Shown here: positions 1-9,558 of the stretch, one piece after another | How the letters are laid out: the number at the start of each line of letters is the position of its first letter | How positions within the stretch are numbered: the first letter of the stretch is position 1 | Notes under the pieces: model-generated | Told to the model about the DNA's origin: nothing | The model's database searches: none | The model's input: only the letters and a program-made list of their open reading frames with translations | Assembly (NCBI GenBank): GCA_016721465.1 | Contig: JADKIA010000031.1 | Coordinates: forward strand, 1-64,000 | DNA from: Ideonella sp. | GTDB lineage: Bacteria; Pseudomonadota; Gammaproteobacteria; Burkholderiales; Burkholderiaceae_C | Length of the DNA: 64,000 bases | Reading direction: 5' to 3' | Program-made: the position numbers and the translations under genes

Positions 1-1
1 G

Positions 2-1066
2 GCTTCGGCAGCGATCACCTGGCCGCAGGTGGTGGGCGGGCGCGGCGGCACGCCGATCCAGAGCTCGATCTGGCGCCAAGAGGAGGGCCACTTCAACTTG
101 CCCACCGGCGTCTTCAACGTCAGCCTGGGCATGGTCATGCCCTCGGCGATGGCGCATGCCACGCCGGCGGTGCGCGCTGCGCACATCGCGCCGGCACTGC
201 GTGGCGATCACCTGTGGTGCCCGCTGCTCAGCGAGCCCGGTGCCGGATCGGACCTGGGCATGGCGCGCACCCGCGCCGAGCGCTGCACCGATGGGCGCGA
301 GGGCTGGCTGATCAACGGCCAGAAGGTCTGGACCTCGCTCGCCCAGTTTGCGCAATATGGGCTGGTGCTGGCGCGCACCAACCCCGGCGTGCCCAAGTTC
401 GAGGGCCTGACCACCTTGTTCATCGATATGGCCAGCCCCGGCGTCAGCGTGCGCCGATCCGCCAGATCAGCGGCGAGGCCGAGTTCAACGAGGTGTTCTT
501 CGAGAACGTCTTCGTGCCCGACGCCCAGCGCGCGGGCGCCGAGGGCGCGGGCTGGAAGGTCACGCTCACCGGCCTGATGAGCGAGCGCGTGGCCATCGGC
601 GGCGTAAAGTTGCCGCCCGACCTGTGGCGCATGCTGGCGCAGATGCTGCGTGACACCCGTTCCTCGGCGCCAGCGCGCTGCGCGACGGCCGCTGGCGCTG
701 AGCGCCTGGCCGATCTGTACCTGGCCGCGCAGGGCCTGTGGCTGCTGCAATGCCGCGCGCTCACCGCGCTGGGCAAAGGCCGCGAGCCGGGGCCCGAGAT
801 GAGCGGCGCCAAGAATCTGGCCGCGCACACGGTTCAAAGCTTCGCCCGCCTGGCGATCGACCTCCAGGGCCCGCGCGGCGTGCTGGCCGCCACCGAGCTC
901 GGCGAGCAGTTCGCGCTGGTCGAGCGGCTGTGGTTCGGCGCGGCGGCCATGCGCATCGCCGGCGGCACCGACGAGATCGTCAAGAACAGCATCGGCGAGC
1001 GGGTGCTGGGCCCGGCCCCCGAGCCGCACCGACAAGGGCGTGCCGTTCGACCAGCTGCCCCGATGA
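2..1066 (+). pseudogene. Acyl-CoA dehydrogenase, 5'-truncated by the window edge and frameshifted twice
   Basis: The reading frame enters from the left edge with AITWPQVVGGRGGTP, a typical acyl-CoA dehydrogenase N-terminal motif, and continues through LLSEPGAGSDLG and LINGQKVWTS (FAD/substrate-binding middle domain). Near 455 one base seems lost (GVSVR then PIRQISGEAEFNEVFF in the next frame). The C-terminal domain runs on with GGTDEIVKNSIGERVLG. Near 1022 about two bases seem lost, after which RTDKGVPFDQLPR and a TGA at 1064-1066 restore the family's usual ending. The enzyme would oxidise an acyl-CoA thioester in beta-oxidation. Its stop overlaps an ATG at 1063 of the next gene (ATGA), so it once headed or sat inside an operon. 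Either the gene is dead or the sequence has indel errors; the family call itself is firm. Confidence 0.85.
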
Positions 1067-1224
1067 GGCCGGCGCACGCCGTGGTCCGATCGCCGGCCTG
1101 CTCGCGCTGCTGGTCTGCGCCGGGCTGGCCTTTGGCGCAGTCCCCGGTCGCGGCACCGACGCCAGCCAGGGGACCGCCGACGTGCGCGCCGCCAATGTCG
1201 AGCTGATCGGGAGCATGGCCCACC

Positions 1225-2508
1225 ATGTGGGCACACTGGCCTACCCGGGGCTGGCCGATGGTCGACATGACGCGCCAGATGCACAACGAGACGCACCGCA
1301 TCGCGCCACAGCAGCCGGTGGCCGCGCCGGTCAACCACTTCCATCGCCGCGAGGCGCTGGTCACGCCGTCGACGTCGGGCGAGCTGCGTGCGCCGAACAA
1401 CGACACGCTGTACTTCAGCGGCTGGTTCGACCTGTCGGCCGAGCCGGTGATCGTGCAGGTGCCTGACACGGCCGACCGCTACTACACGCTGGCCGTCACC
1501 GACTTCTTCAACGAGGTCACGCACCTGGGCCGGCGCACCACCGGCACGCGGGCGCGGGTGTTCGCGCTGGTGGGCCCCGGCTGGACCGGTGAACTGCCGC
1601 CCGGGGTGACCGCGGTGCCGCTGGCCACCAGTCAGGTGTGGATCCTGGGCCGAATGCTGGTCGACGGCGAGCGCGACTTTCCGGTGGCGCTGGATCTGGT
1701 GCGACGCATCGGGTCGGCGCCGCTTTCGCAATGGCGGCGCGATGCAGCGCCCGCTGTACTGCCCGATGTGCCGTCGCTGCCGGCGGGCCAGCGCCTCGAT
1801 CCGATGGGCTCGCTGGAGTTCTTCGCGGTGCTCAACCGCTGGCTGCGTGTCAACGCGGCGCGACCCGACGAGGGCGCGTTGCTGGGTCTGTTCGACCAGA
1901 TTGGCGTCGGGCCGCGCAGCGTGTTCTCTGCCGCTGCGCTGGACGCCGCGACGCGGCGTGGCCTGGAGCGTGCCATCGCCGACGGCCAGGCCTTGCTGAA
2001 GGCCTCGGCCCAGCGGCCACTGAAGGACGTGCGCAACGGCTGGATCTTTCCGCTGGCGCTGGCCGACTACGGGCACGACTACCTCTCGCGCGCTGGCGTG
2101 GCCTTCGGCGGCTATGCCAATCGGCCCGAGGAGACGGTCTATGTTGCCCGCACCGTGGACGACGCCGGCCGCCTGATGACCGGCGCACGGCGCTACCGGC
2201 TGTACTTTCCACCCGGCGGCCTGCCGCCGGTGGGCGCCTTCTGGTCGATCAGCGCCTACGACCTGCGCACGCTGGCGTTGATCGACAACCCGCTGCGCCG
2301 CTACAGCCTGGGCGATCGCACGCCGGGCCTGCGCTTGCAGGCCGACGGCTCGCTGGACCTGCGCATCCAGAAGGATCCGCCCGCCGAGGGCCTCGCCAAC
2401 TGGCTGCCGGTGGGCGAGGGCGCCTACCTGCTGGTGGTGCGCCTGTACGAGCCGCAGGCCGCGGTCTTCGACGGCCGCTACAAGCTGCCGCCGCTGCTCG
2501 AGGACTGA
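1225..2508 (+). CDS. DUF1254/DUF1214 domain protein, 5' end probably frameshifted
   Basis: The 427-residue frame has the DUF1254 pattern (APNNDTLYFSGWFDL, PDTADRYYTLAVTDFF) in its first half and DUF1214 (PPVGAFWSISAYD, LPPLLED at the end) in its second half. These exported proteins are common in hydrophobic-substrate and steroid gene clusters; their biochemical role is not established. The annotated start is not convincing. In other frames upstream there is an ATG at 1063 overlapping the previous stop, then a hydrophobic signal-like stretch (PIAGLLALLVCAGLAFG), then ANVELIGSMAHHVGTLAYPG, which joins the main frame only after a one-base shift near 1257. The true gene is therefore probably 1063-2508 with two indels. 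Same strand and operon as the broken acyl-CoA dehydrogenase. Confidence 0.75.
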   Translation: MWAHWPTRGWPMVDMTRQMHNETHRIAPQQPVAAPVNHFHRREALVTPSTSGELRAPNNDTLYFSGWFDLSAEPVIVQVPDTADRYYTLAVTDFFNEVTHLGRRTTGTRARVFALVGPGWTGELPPGVTAVPLATSQVWILGRMLVDGERDFPVALDLVRRIGSAPLSQWRRDAAPAVLPDVPSLPAGQRLDPMGSLEFFAVLNRWLRVNAARPDEGALLGLFDQIGVGPRSVFSAAALDAATRRGLERAIADGQALLKASAQRPLKDVRNGWIFPLALADYGHDYLSRAGVAFGGYANRPEETVYVARTVDDAGRLMTGARRYRLYFPPGGLPPVGAFWSISAYDLRTLALIDNPLRRYSLGDRTPGLRLQADGSLDLRIQKDPPAEGLANWLPVGEGAYLLVVRLYEPQAAVFDGRYKLPPLLED

Positions 2509-2691
2509 GCCGGCGGCGGGGGCCAGCGACGCGCCAGGCCAACGTCCGCGGCCTCGTGCACGGGGCCGCCCTTAGTCCGTTTGCGGGGCGAGACTTGGGG
2601 CCTGCGGTGGGACATTGCCTCACGCGCCACCGGCGCCGCGGCCGAGCGGTTCGGCGGCGACGGGCCGGCGCGCGTCAACCCCGCTGCCGCC

Positions 2692-4002
2692 ATGACCAAC
2701 GCCATCCTCGCCTGGACTGCCCTGCTGCTCGGCCTGATCGGCCTGCTGTTCGCCTGGTGCGGGCTCGTCTCGCGCCACGGCAAGATCGACAAGCTGTCGA
2801 TGTGGTACCTGGGCTTCGGGCTGCCGGGCAGCGAGCTGTCGGTGATGGTGGCCACGCTGGGCGTGGCGATGGCCGCGGGCTTCTGGGCACTGGGGGTCGC
2901 GGATCACCCGGTCGGCCGCGTTGCGCTGGCGCTGCACGGCGTGGCGGTGCTGGCGATGGGCCTGGCGGTCTGGTTGGCTCGCCACACCTTCGAGGTGCTC
3001 GATCGGGGCTTGCGGCAGGCCTTCGGCGACGACTACGAAAACGGCATCGCGCCCAGCCGCCGCTCACTGATCAAGCGCAAGCTCGATCCGGCGCGCTGGT
3101 GGCGGCCCTTTGCCTTCCAGCAGCCGGGGGTGCAGTGGATCAAGGACATCCCCTACGTGCCCGATGCGCACAAGCAGCAGCGGCTCGACGTGATGGTCTC
3201 GGGCGCCCCGGCCGAGGGGCCGCGGCCGGTGCTGCTCAACATCCATGGCGGCGGCTGGATGATCGGCAACAAGGGCACGCAGGCCATGCCGCTGCAGATG
3301 CACATGGCGGCCAATGGCTGGCTGGTGGTGGATGCCGACTACCGGCTCAGCCCGGCAGCCCGCATGCCCGATCACCTGGTGGACGTGAAGGCCGCCATCG
3401 CCTGGACGCGCGCGCATGCGGCCGAGTACGGCGGCGATCCGCGCTTCATCGCCATCACCGGCGGCTCGGCTGGCGGCCACCTCGTCGCGCTGGCGGCGCT
3501 CACCGCCAACCAGCCGGCCTGGCAGCCGGGCTTCGAATCGGCCGACACCCGGGTGCAATTGGCGGTGCCCTACTACGGCAAGTACGACCTGTTGGGCGAA
3601 ATGGCGCTCGACGAAGGCTTCGAGGAGTTCATGGCCCGCAGCGTGATGCCTGGCCCGCGCGCCCAGCACCCGGAGCTCTGGCGCGCGATGCACCCGGCCA
3701 GCCATGCCGCCGCGGTGCCGGCTGCCGAGGCCGCGCCGATGCTGATGCTGCACGGCACCAACGATGTGCTGATCCCGCTGGCCGAGGCGCGCTGGTTCGC
3801 CGGCCGCATGCGCCAGGACTACGCCGGCGAGCTCACCACCATCGAGCTGCCGCATGCCAACCATGGCTTCGATGTCTTCCAGTCGCTGCGCGCCGACCTG
3901 GCGGTCGAGGCCATGCAGCGCTACCTCGAACTGCAATACGCCCGTTGGTGCCAGCGCCAGGGTGTGACGCCGACACCCGCGGCGCCGGCGCGCCCGGCAT
4001 GA
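2692..4002 (+). CDS. Membrane-anchored alpha/beta hydrolase (HSL-type esterase)
   Basis: The ATG at 2692 is preferred to one at 2581 because it opens directly into a hydrophobic segment (MTNAILAWTALLLGLIGLLF). Two further hydrophobic stretches follow within the first 110 residues, so the N-terminus is probably membrane-embedded. The catalytic domain then shows the HSL oxyanion motif (NIHGGGWM), the nucleophile elbow GGSAGG, an acid region (LHGTNDVLIPL) and a His near the end (PHANHGFD). It is likely to hydrolyse an ester at the membrane; the substrate is unknown, and steroid esters or lactones are only a guess from context. It follows the DUF1254 gene after 183 bp; a TTAGTCC half-site resembling the cluster's shared 18-bp element lies at 2572. 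Confidence 0.85.
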   Translation: MTNAILAWTALLLGLIGLLFAWCGLVSRHGKIDKLSMWYLGFGLPGSELSVMVATLGVAMAAGFWALGVADHPVGRVALALHGVAVLAMGLAVWLARHTFEVLDRGLRQAFGDDYENGIAPSRRSLIKRKLDPARWWRPFAFQQPGVQWIKDIPYVPDAHKQQRLDVMVSGAPAEGPRPVLLNIHGGGWMIGNKGTQAMPLQMHMAANGWLVVDADYRLSPAARMPDHLVDVKAAIAWTRAHAAEYGGDPRFIAITGGSAGGHLVALAALTANQPAWQPGFESADTRVQLAVPYYGKYDLLGEMALDEGFEEFMARSVMPGPRAQHPELWRAMHPASHAAAVPAAEAAPMLMLHGTNDVLIPLAEARWFAGRMRQDYAGELTTIELPHANHGFDVFQSLRADLAVEAMQRYLELQYARWCQRQGVTPTPAAPARPA

Positions 4003-4165
4003 AGCCCGAGCGATGATCACGCTGCTCGCCGACCGCTGCACCCAGTTCAACCCCTTCGACGACGTGACCGGCCGACCCACCCAGCTTGCCCCTGCGGGTT
4101 CCCTTCTCACGGGGCGGCCTGAGCGCCGACGTCGGCATGGCCTCTGCAGATCAGGAACCGTCTCC

Positions 4166-5224
4166 ATGATCGACGACCTCGAACTCGTCGCCAGCCGACT
4201 GGCCGACTGGCTCTCGGCGCGCGAACCGTCCGGCATGCCGGTGCGCGTGTCGGGCCTGACTCGCTCGGACGCCGGCTTCTCCAACGTCACGCTGCTGGGC
4301 GAGTTGCAGCGCCAGGACGGCGACACGCCCCAGCGCCAGGCGATCGTGCTGCGCGCCCAGCCGGCCGAGCATTCGGTCTACCCCGATTGCGACATCGTGC
4401 GCCAGTACCGGGTGATGGAATGCCTGGCCGGCAGCGCGGTGCCGGTGCCGCGGCTGCTGGGGCTGGAAACCTCGACCGAGCCGCTGGGCGCGGCCTTCTT
4501 CGTGATGGAGCGGGTGGAGGGCCGGGTGCCCAACGAAAACCCGCTGTATCACCTCGAAGGTTGGCTGCACGACCTGCCCGAGGCCGAGCTGCGCCGGCAC
4601 TGGTTCGCCGGCATCGATGCCGTGGCGGCGCTGGCGCGCATCGACTGGCGCGAGCGCGGGCTGGGCTTCCTGCAGCCGCCCGCGGGCGTGACGCCGCTGG
4701 CGCACCAGCTCGAGTACTACCGCCGGGCGGTGGGGTGGGCCGAATCGCTCGGCCGCCCCTATCCGCACCTGCATGCCGGCCACCGCTGGCTGGTCGAGCA
4801 CCAGCCAGCCGATGCGCCGATGGCGCTGTCCTGGGGCGATGCCAAGCTGGGCAACTGCGTCTTCCACCAGGGCCGCCTGGCCGCCGCACTCGATTGGGAG
4901 CAGGCCACGCTGGCCCATCCGGTGGACGACCTGGCCTGGTGGCTGATGCTCGACGAATCGCTGTGCACCGGCTACGGCCTGCCGCGGCTGGCCGGCCTGC
5001 CCGGGCGCGACGAGACGGTGGCGCACTGGGAACGCGCCAGCGGCCATTCGGCGCGCGACCTGCCCTATTACGACGTGTACGCGGCCTGGCGCATGGCCTA
5101 TGTGATGGCGCGCATCGGCACCGTCTTCACCCAGCGCGGCTGGGTCGCGCCCGAGGCGCAGATGGATCTGCGCAACGGCGGCGCCACGCTGCTGGCGCTG
5201 CATGCGCAGCGGCTGGGTTTCTAG
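4166..5224 (+). CDS. Phosphotransferase family protein (ACAD10/aminoglycoside-kinase fold)
   Basis: The protein has the kinase-like signature SWGDAKLGNCVF (Brenner-type catalytic Asp and Asn) followed by ALDWEQATLAHPVDDLAWW, whose DWE supplies the metal-binding Asp. Length (352 residues from the ATG at 4166) suits the family. The earlier in-frame ATG at 4013 would add 51 residues of low-complexity sequence and is less likely. Relatives of this type sit beside acyl-CoA dehydrogenases in many catabolic clusters and resemble the N-terminal kinase part of ACAD10, which phosphorylates a hydroxyacyl-CoA before dehydration. By analogy this enzyme may phosphorylate a hydroxylated catabolic intermediate. 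That is inference; the sequence shows only the fold. Confidence 0.8.
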   Translation: MIDDLELVASRLADWLSAREPSGMPVRVSGLTRSDAGFSNVTLLGELQRQDGDTPQRQAIVLRAQPAEHSVYPDCDIVRQYRVMECLAGSAVPVPRLLGLETSTEPLGAAFFVMERVEGRVPNENPLYHLEGWLHDLPEAELRRHWFAGIDAVAALARIDWRERGLGFLQPPAGVTPLAHQLEYYRRAVGWAESLGRPYPHLHAGHRWLVEHQPADAPMALSWGDAKLGNCVFHQGRLAAALDWEQATLAHPVDDLAWWLMLDESLCTGYGLPRLAGLPGRDETVAHWERASGHSARDLPYYDVYAAWRMAYVMARIGTVFTQRGWVAPEAQMDLRNGGATLLALHAQRLGF

Positions 5225-5268
5225 CGCAGCCCCGACCCACCGCACGCCCAGCACAGGACACCCCCATC

Positions 5269-6423
5269 ATGGCCGGCAGCATCGGACCCCTCGTCGCCGC
5301 CGACGAGTTCTTCCACCACCAGATCGTGCAGACGCATGCCAGCGTGTTGCACAGCGATCCCGCCTGGACTGAGAAGGCCTGCGGCATGGCCTGTGCCCGC
5401 GATGGCTCGCTGTCGATCAATTTCGGCTTTGGCAAGTACGTCAATCGCAACGTGGTCGATGGCTATGGCGGCGCCAGCCGCGGTGTCGAGCAGTGGACGG
5501 TGCGCGCCAGCCGCGCGCTCGATCGCGACCCCGACCACATCGACGTCGGCCCCTTGCACTTCGAGGTGATCGAGCCGCTGAAGCGGGTGCGCGTCGCGCT
5601 CGAGCCCAACCCGGTGCAGCCCCTGGCCTATGAACTGACCCTCGAAGGCTGCCTGCCCTGTGCCGTCGAGGAGCGCGAGGACCGGCGCACCCTCACCGGC
5701 TACCGCCACACCGCCGACCAGATCCGCTACCACCAGATCGGCACGGCCAGCGGCTGGGTGCAGCTGGAGGGCCGGCGCATCGACATCGCGCCGGGCGAGT
5801 GGGTGATGACGCGCGACCACTCCTGGGGCATCCGCCCGGCGGTGGGCGCGCCGGCCACCGATCTGCAGCCCGAGGCCATGGATGGTGCCGCGCCGCGTGT
5901 GCTCGCGGTGTGGAATCCCTTGCTCTTCACCCGGCCCGATGGCTCGCGCTACGGCTTCATGCAGTACAGCCTGCTGTACGAGGGCGAAGGCTGGCGGCAC
6001 GAGAAGGTGCAGGGCGCCTTCGAGCACCCCGACGGCCGGCGCGAGCCGGTGCGCCGCATCGAGCCGAGGCTGCGCTTCGATCCGCGCAACAAGCGCCTGC
6101 TGGGCGGCGAGTTCGTGCTCGACATGGCCGATGGTGTGCAGCGCGTGTTCGAGCTGCGCATGCTGGGCGACACCGGCTTTCACCTCGGTGCAGGGCTGTA
6201 CCACGGCTTCGATGGCAAGTACCACGGCCAGTGGCGCGGCCCGCTGGCGGTCGAGGGCGAGCACTTTGCCGATTGCGCCCGGCCCGACGCGGTGGCGCGC
6301 CTCAACCAGTTCCGCGACGCGTTGATCGAAGTGCGCGACACGGTCACCGGCGCCGTGGGCATCGGCAACTGCCAGACCTGGGTGCAGGGCCGCTGGCCCG
6401 AGCTTGGGCTGCCCGAAGGTTGA
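5269..6423 (+). CDS. Unknown soluble protein next to the phosphotransferase
   Basis: This 384-residue protein starts at the ATG at 5269, 44 bp after the phosphotransferase. It has no signal peptide or membrane segment. It is rich in aromatic, beta-prone stretches (GWVQLEGRRIDIAPGEWVM, MTRDHSWGIRP, FTRPDGSRYGFMQYSLLYEG) with a late RDTVTGAVGIGNCQTW. The repeated H-x-W and R-D-x-S-W motifs recall the double lipocalin-like barrel of the CrtC/hydroxyneurosporene-synthase group, but that is a weak impression and no catalytic residues can be assigned. Its place between a kinase-like enzyme and an MFS carrier, all on one strand with short gaps, suggests a shared catabolic job on a hydrophobic substrate. 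Confidence 0.6.
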   Translation: MAGSIGPLVAADEFFHHQIVQTHASVLHSDPAWTEKACGMACARDGSLSINFGFGKYVNRNVVDGYGGASRGVEQWTVRASRALDRDPDHIDVGPLHFEVIEPLKRVRVALEPNPVQPLAYELTLEGCLPCAVEEREDRRTLTGYRHTADQIRYHQIGTASGWVQLEGRRIDIAPGEWVMTRDHSWGIRPAVGAPATDLQPEAMDGAAPRVLAVWNPLLFTRPDGSRYGFMQYSLLYEGEGWRHEKVQGAFEHPDGRREPVRRIEPRLRFDPRNKRLLGGEFVLDMADGVQRVFELRMLGDTGFHLGAGLYHGFDGKYHGQWRGPLAVEGEHFADCARPDAVARLNQFRDALIEVRDTVTGAVGIGNCQTWVQGRWPELGLPEG

Positions 6424-6454
6424 GCCCGCCGAACCGAACACTCCGAAAGCGCCG

Positions 6455-7789
6455 ATGACCCCACACGACCCCGCCGCCTCCACCCGCGTATCGGCGCGCG
6501 GGCACTGGACGCTGCTGCTGCTGCTGCTGGTCTACACGATGAGCTTCACCGATCGGCAGATCATCGGCATCCTGCTGCAGCCGATCAAGCAGGAGTTCGC
6601 CGTCTCCGACACCGCGATGGGCCTGCTCTCGGGCCTGGCCTTCGCGCTGTTCTACAGCGTGCTGGGCGTGCCATTGGCGCGTTATGCCGATCGGGCCAAC
6701 CGGCGCAACTTCATCGCCTGGTGCTGCGGTGCCTGGAGCGTGATGACCGGCCTGTGCGGCATGGCCACCGGCTACTGGAGCCTGGCGCTGGCCCGTGTCG
6801 GCGTGGCGGTGGGCGAGGCCGGCGGCACGCCGCCGTCGCTGTCGATGGTGGCCGATCACTACCCGCCGGCGCAGCGCGGCCGGGCGATGAGCGTGTACAT
6901 GGTCGGGCCGCAACTGGGCATCATCTTCGGCCTTGGCCTGGGCGGCTGGATCGCCCAGCACCACGGCTGGCGCAGCGCCTTCCTGTGGATGTCGGTGCCT
7001 GGCCTGGCCCTGGCACTGTTGCTGCGCTTCACCGGCACCGAGCCGGCGCGCGGGGGCTGGGAGACCCGTCGCGTGGATTCGACCACGGCCGGACCCGCGG
7101 CCGCGGAGGCCGAGCCCTTCGCCGTGATCGCGCGCGACCTGTGGCGCTCCACCGCCTTCACCCGCGTCACCTGGGCCGGGCTGATGCTGGGCCTGGCCGG
7201 CTACGGCATCGGCATCTGGACGCCCTCGTTCCTGGTGCGCTCGCACGGCATGTCGCTGCAGTCGGCCGGCCTCGTGATGGGCCTGCTGGGCGGGCTGGCC
7301 GCGGTGGCCGGCTCGCTGATCGGCGGCTGGCTCAGCGACCGGCTGGCGCTGCGCGATGCGCGTTGGCGCCTGGGCGTGCCGGTGCTGGGCGTGGCCATCG
7401 CGCTGCCGGCGGGGCTGCTGTTCTACTGCCTGCCGGCCGGCGCCAGCTGGACCCTGGGCGGCCTGGTGGTGCCGCAGTCCATCACCGCCTACCTGGTGTT
7501 CGGCATCACCACGGTGTGGTGGATGGCGCCGGTGTATGCGGCCTTGTCCGACATCGTTCCTGCGCATCGCCGTGCCACGGCGATGGCGGTCTTCAACCTC
7601 GGCCTGACCATGATCGGCGGCGGCCTGGGTCCGTTGTCGGTGGGCCTGATCAGCGACCTGCTGGTGCCTGCCTTCGGCCAGGAGGCGCTGCGCTGGGCCC
7701 TGGCCGCGTCGATGTCGACCTATGCTGTCGGCCTGATTGCGCTGCTGGCGGCGGTGGGTCCTTATGCGAAGCAGAAGGCGGCTGGGTAG
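6455..7789 (+). CDS. MFS transporter (spinster-like)
   Basis: The protein of 444 residues from the ATG at 6455 has about twelve hydrophobic segments. It carries the MFS loop motif in the form GVPLARYADRANRRN after the second helix and GEAGGTPPSLSMVADHYPPAQRG after helix four, the latter typical of the spinster-like (TIGR-type sugar phosphate/aromatic acid) branch. It would sit in the inner membrane and exchange a small organic acid or hydrophobic metabolite for protons. It is the last gene of the leftmost operon, and its stop is 136 bp from the convergent fadD3-like gene. The earlier ATG at 6404 would overlap the previous gene and lacks hydrophobic character. Confidence 0.85.
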   Translation: MTPHDPAASTRVSARGHWTLLLLLLVYTMSFTDRQIIGILLQPIKQEFAVSDTAMGLLSGLAFALFYSVLGVPLARYADRANRRNFIAWCCGAWSVMTGLCGMATGYWSLALARVGVAVGEAGGTPPSLSMVADHYPPAQRGRAMSVYMVGPQLGIIFGLGLGGWIAQHHGWRSAFLWMSVPGLALALLLRFTGTEPARGGWETRRVDSTTAGPAAAEAEPFAVIARDLWRSTAFTRVTWAGLMLGLAGYGIGIWTPSFLVRSHGMSLQSAGLVMGLLGGLAAVAGSLIGGWLSDRLALRDARWRLGVPVLGVAIALPAGLLFYCLPAGASWTLGGLVVPQSITAYLVFGITTVWWMAPVYAALSDIVPAHRRATAMAVFNLGLTMIGGGLGPLSVGLISDLLVPAFGQEALRWALAASMSTYAVGLIALLAAVGPYAKQKAAG

Positions 7790-7924
7790 AGGATTGGGGG
7801 CGGCCGCGCGGTGCCGTCTCCTGCCGAATTGCATTCAAAGCACTGACTTCGTTGCTTCGCCTTGCCGTGCTGGTGCACGGACTTCGGCTTCGCGCCCATT
7901 GATCGCATTGACTGCAAATCGGCA

Positions 7925-9508
7925 TCAGGGCGGCGACGCGGGCCAGGCCTGCCGCAGCAGTTTCTTGTCCACCTTGTTCGAGGCGTTGACCGGCAGCGCG
8001 TCGACGAAGCGCACGAAGCGCGGCACCTTGTAGTTGGCCATCTGGCCGCGGCACCAGGCGATGCAGCCGGCCTCGTCGAGCGCGGTGCCGCTTCGGCGCA
8101 CGATCCAGGCGCAACCGACCTCGCCCATGCGCTCGTCGGCCACGCCGATCACCGCCACCTGGGCGATGGCCGGGTGCGGCGCCATCAGGCGCTCGATCTC
8201 GGCGGGGTAGCAGTTGAAGCCGCCGGTGATGAACATGTCCTTGAGGCGATCGGTGATGCGCAAGTAGCCGCGTTCGTCCATCACGCCCACGTCGCCGGTG
8301 TGCAGCCAGCCCTGCGCATCGATGGCCTCGCGGGTGGCCGCGTCATCCTCGAAGTAGCCCTGCATCACGTGGTAGCCGCGCAGCAGCACCTCGCCGGGCT
8401 GGCCGCTCGGCACGCTGGCGCCGTGCTCGTCGGCACAGCGCACCTCGGTGCCGGGCAGGGCCTTGCCACAGGTGGTGGCGATGATCTCGGCACTGTCGGC
8501 CGGATCGCACACGGTGGCACAGCCGCCGCATTCGGTCAGGCCGTAGGCGGTGGTGACGTTGCGGATGCCGAGTTCCTCGCGCATGCGCGTGATCAGGATC
8601 GGCGGCACGCTGGCCGCGCCGGTGACGGCCGAGCGCAGCGACGAGAGGTCGAACTCGCGCAGCCGCGGATGCGCCAGCATGGCGAGGAACAGCGTGGGCG
8701 GCCCGGGCAGGAAGCTGATGCGGTCGCTCTGGATGCGTGCCAGCACCGCGTCGGCATCGAACACCTGCTGCGGATAGACAGTGGCCCCCTGCAGGAAGGC
8801 CGCCACCCAGCCGGCCTTGTAGCCGAAGGTGTGGAAGAAGGGGTTGATGATCAGGTAGCGGTCACCCTCGCCCAGACCCACCACGCGTGCCCATTCGCTG
8901 AAGGCGCGCAGCGTGGGCCCGTGCCCGGCCATCACGCCCTTGGGCCGGCCGGTGGTGCCGCTGGTGAACATCAGGTCGGCGGTGCTGGCGGCGTTCAATG
9001 CCGCCTCGCGGGCATGCACGGCTTCGGCGGGTACGGCCTCGGCGCCTTGCAGGAGCGCCTGCCACGAGGATTCGCCGTCGCGCGGCGGCCGTGCCGCGCC
9101 GAGCACGACCAGGTGCTGCAACGTGGCCGGGCGCAGCCCGTCGAGCAGCGCCGGGTAGTCCAGGCCGAGAAACTGGCCGATGCACAGCAGCACCCGGGCG
9201 CGGCTGCGCTCGAGCACGTCGGCCGCCTCGCTGCCCTTCATGCGGGTGTTGATCGGCACCAGCACCGCGCCGGCCATGTGCGTGCCACAGGCGGCGAGGA
9301 TCCATTCGGCCTGGTTCGGCGCCCACAGTGCGACGCGATCGCCCGCCCGGACGCCGAGCGCGATCAAGCCGCGCGCCACGCGCTCGCTCTGGCCGGCCAG
9401 TTCGGCGTAGCTCAGTGTCAGCGCGCCGTCGACGATGGCGGCGCGCTGGCCATGGCGGCGCGAGGCCTGGCGGATCATCTGGGGCAGGGTCTGCGCCGTC
9501 TCGGTCAT
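7925..9508 (-). CDS. fadD3: Acyl-CoA ligase, FadD3-like (HIP-CoA ligase)
   Basis: A 527-residue ANL-superfamily ligase. The P-loop [10 protein letters not shown] is at about residues 182-191, the A5 motif TAYGLTECG is in the middle, the GWLHTGDVG hinge follows, and the C-terminal K is in NKVDKKLL. The stretch [13 protein letters not shown] and [11 protein letters not shown] closely follow FadD3-type ligases, which activate the C/D-ring remnant of steroids (3aalpha-H-4alpha(3'-propanoate)-7abeta-methylhexahydro-1,5-indanedione, HIP) with CoA and ATP. It is the last gene of the minus-strand hsaA-kstD operon, 50 bp downstream of the kshB-like gene, which fits. Family is certain; the HIP specificity is an inference from motifs and neighbours. 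Confidence 0.82.
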   Translation of the reverse strand: MTETAQTLPQMIRQASRRHGQRAAIVDGALTLSYAELAGQSERVARGLIALGVRAGDRVALWAPNQAEWILAACGTHMAGAVLVPINTRMKGSEAADVLERSRARVLLCIGQFLGLDYPALLDGLRPATLQHLVVLGAARPPRDGESSWQALLQGAEAVPAEAVHAREAALNAASTADLMFTSGTTGRPKGVMAGHGPTLRAFSEWARVVGLGEGDRYLIINPFFHTFGYKAGWVAAFLQGATVYPQQVFDADAVLARIQSDRISFLPGPPTLFLAMLAHPRLREFDLSSLRSAVTGAASVPPILITRMREELGIRNVTTAYGLTECGGCATVCDPADSAEIIATTCGKALPGTEVRCADEHGASVPSGQPGEVLLRGYHVMQGYFEDDAATREAIDAQGWLHTGDVGVMDERGYLRITDRLKDMFITGGFNCYPAEIERLMAPHPAIAQVAVIGVADERMGEVGCAWIVRRSGTALDEAGCIAWCRGQMANYKVPRFVRFVDALPVNASNKVDKKLLRQAWPASPP

Positions 9509-9558
9509 GATGGGTCTCCGTGGCCGGGCGTTGTTCGGCGGATGTCAATCGGCGGTTG

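Noticed and set aside
208..2076. A 622-residue minus-strand frame opposite the DUF1254 region, and many other long antisense frames
   Set aside because: They arise from GC-rich third positions. The plus-strand frames match known families, whereas these are Arg/Gly/Ala-rich with no recognisable motif.
2572..2587. A sixth copy of the 18-bp regulatory element upstream of the esterase
   Set aside because: Only the TTAGTCCgtt half matches; the CAGACGAT half is absent, so it is not counted.
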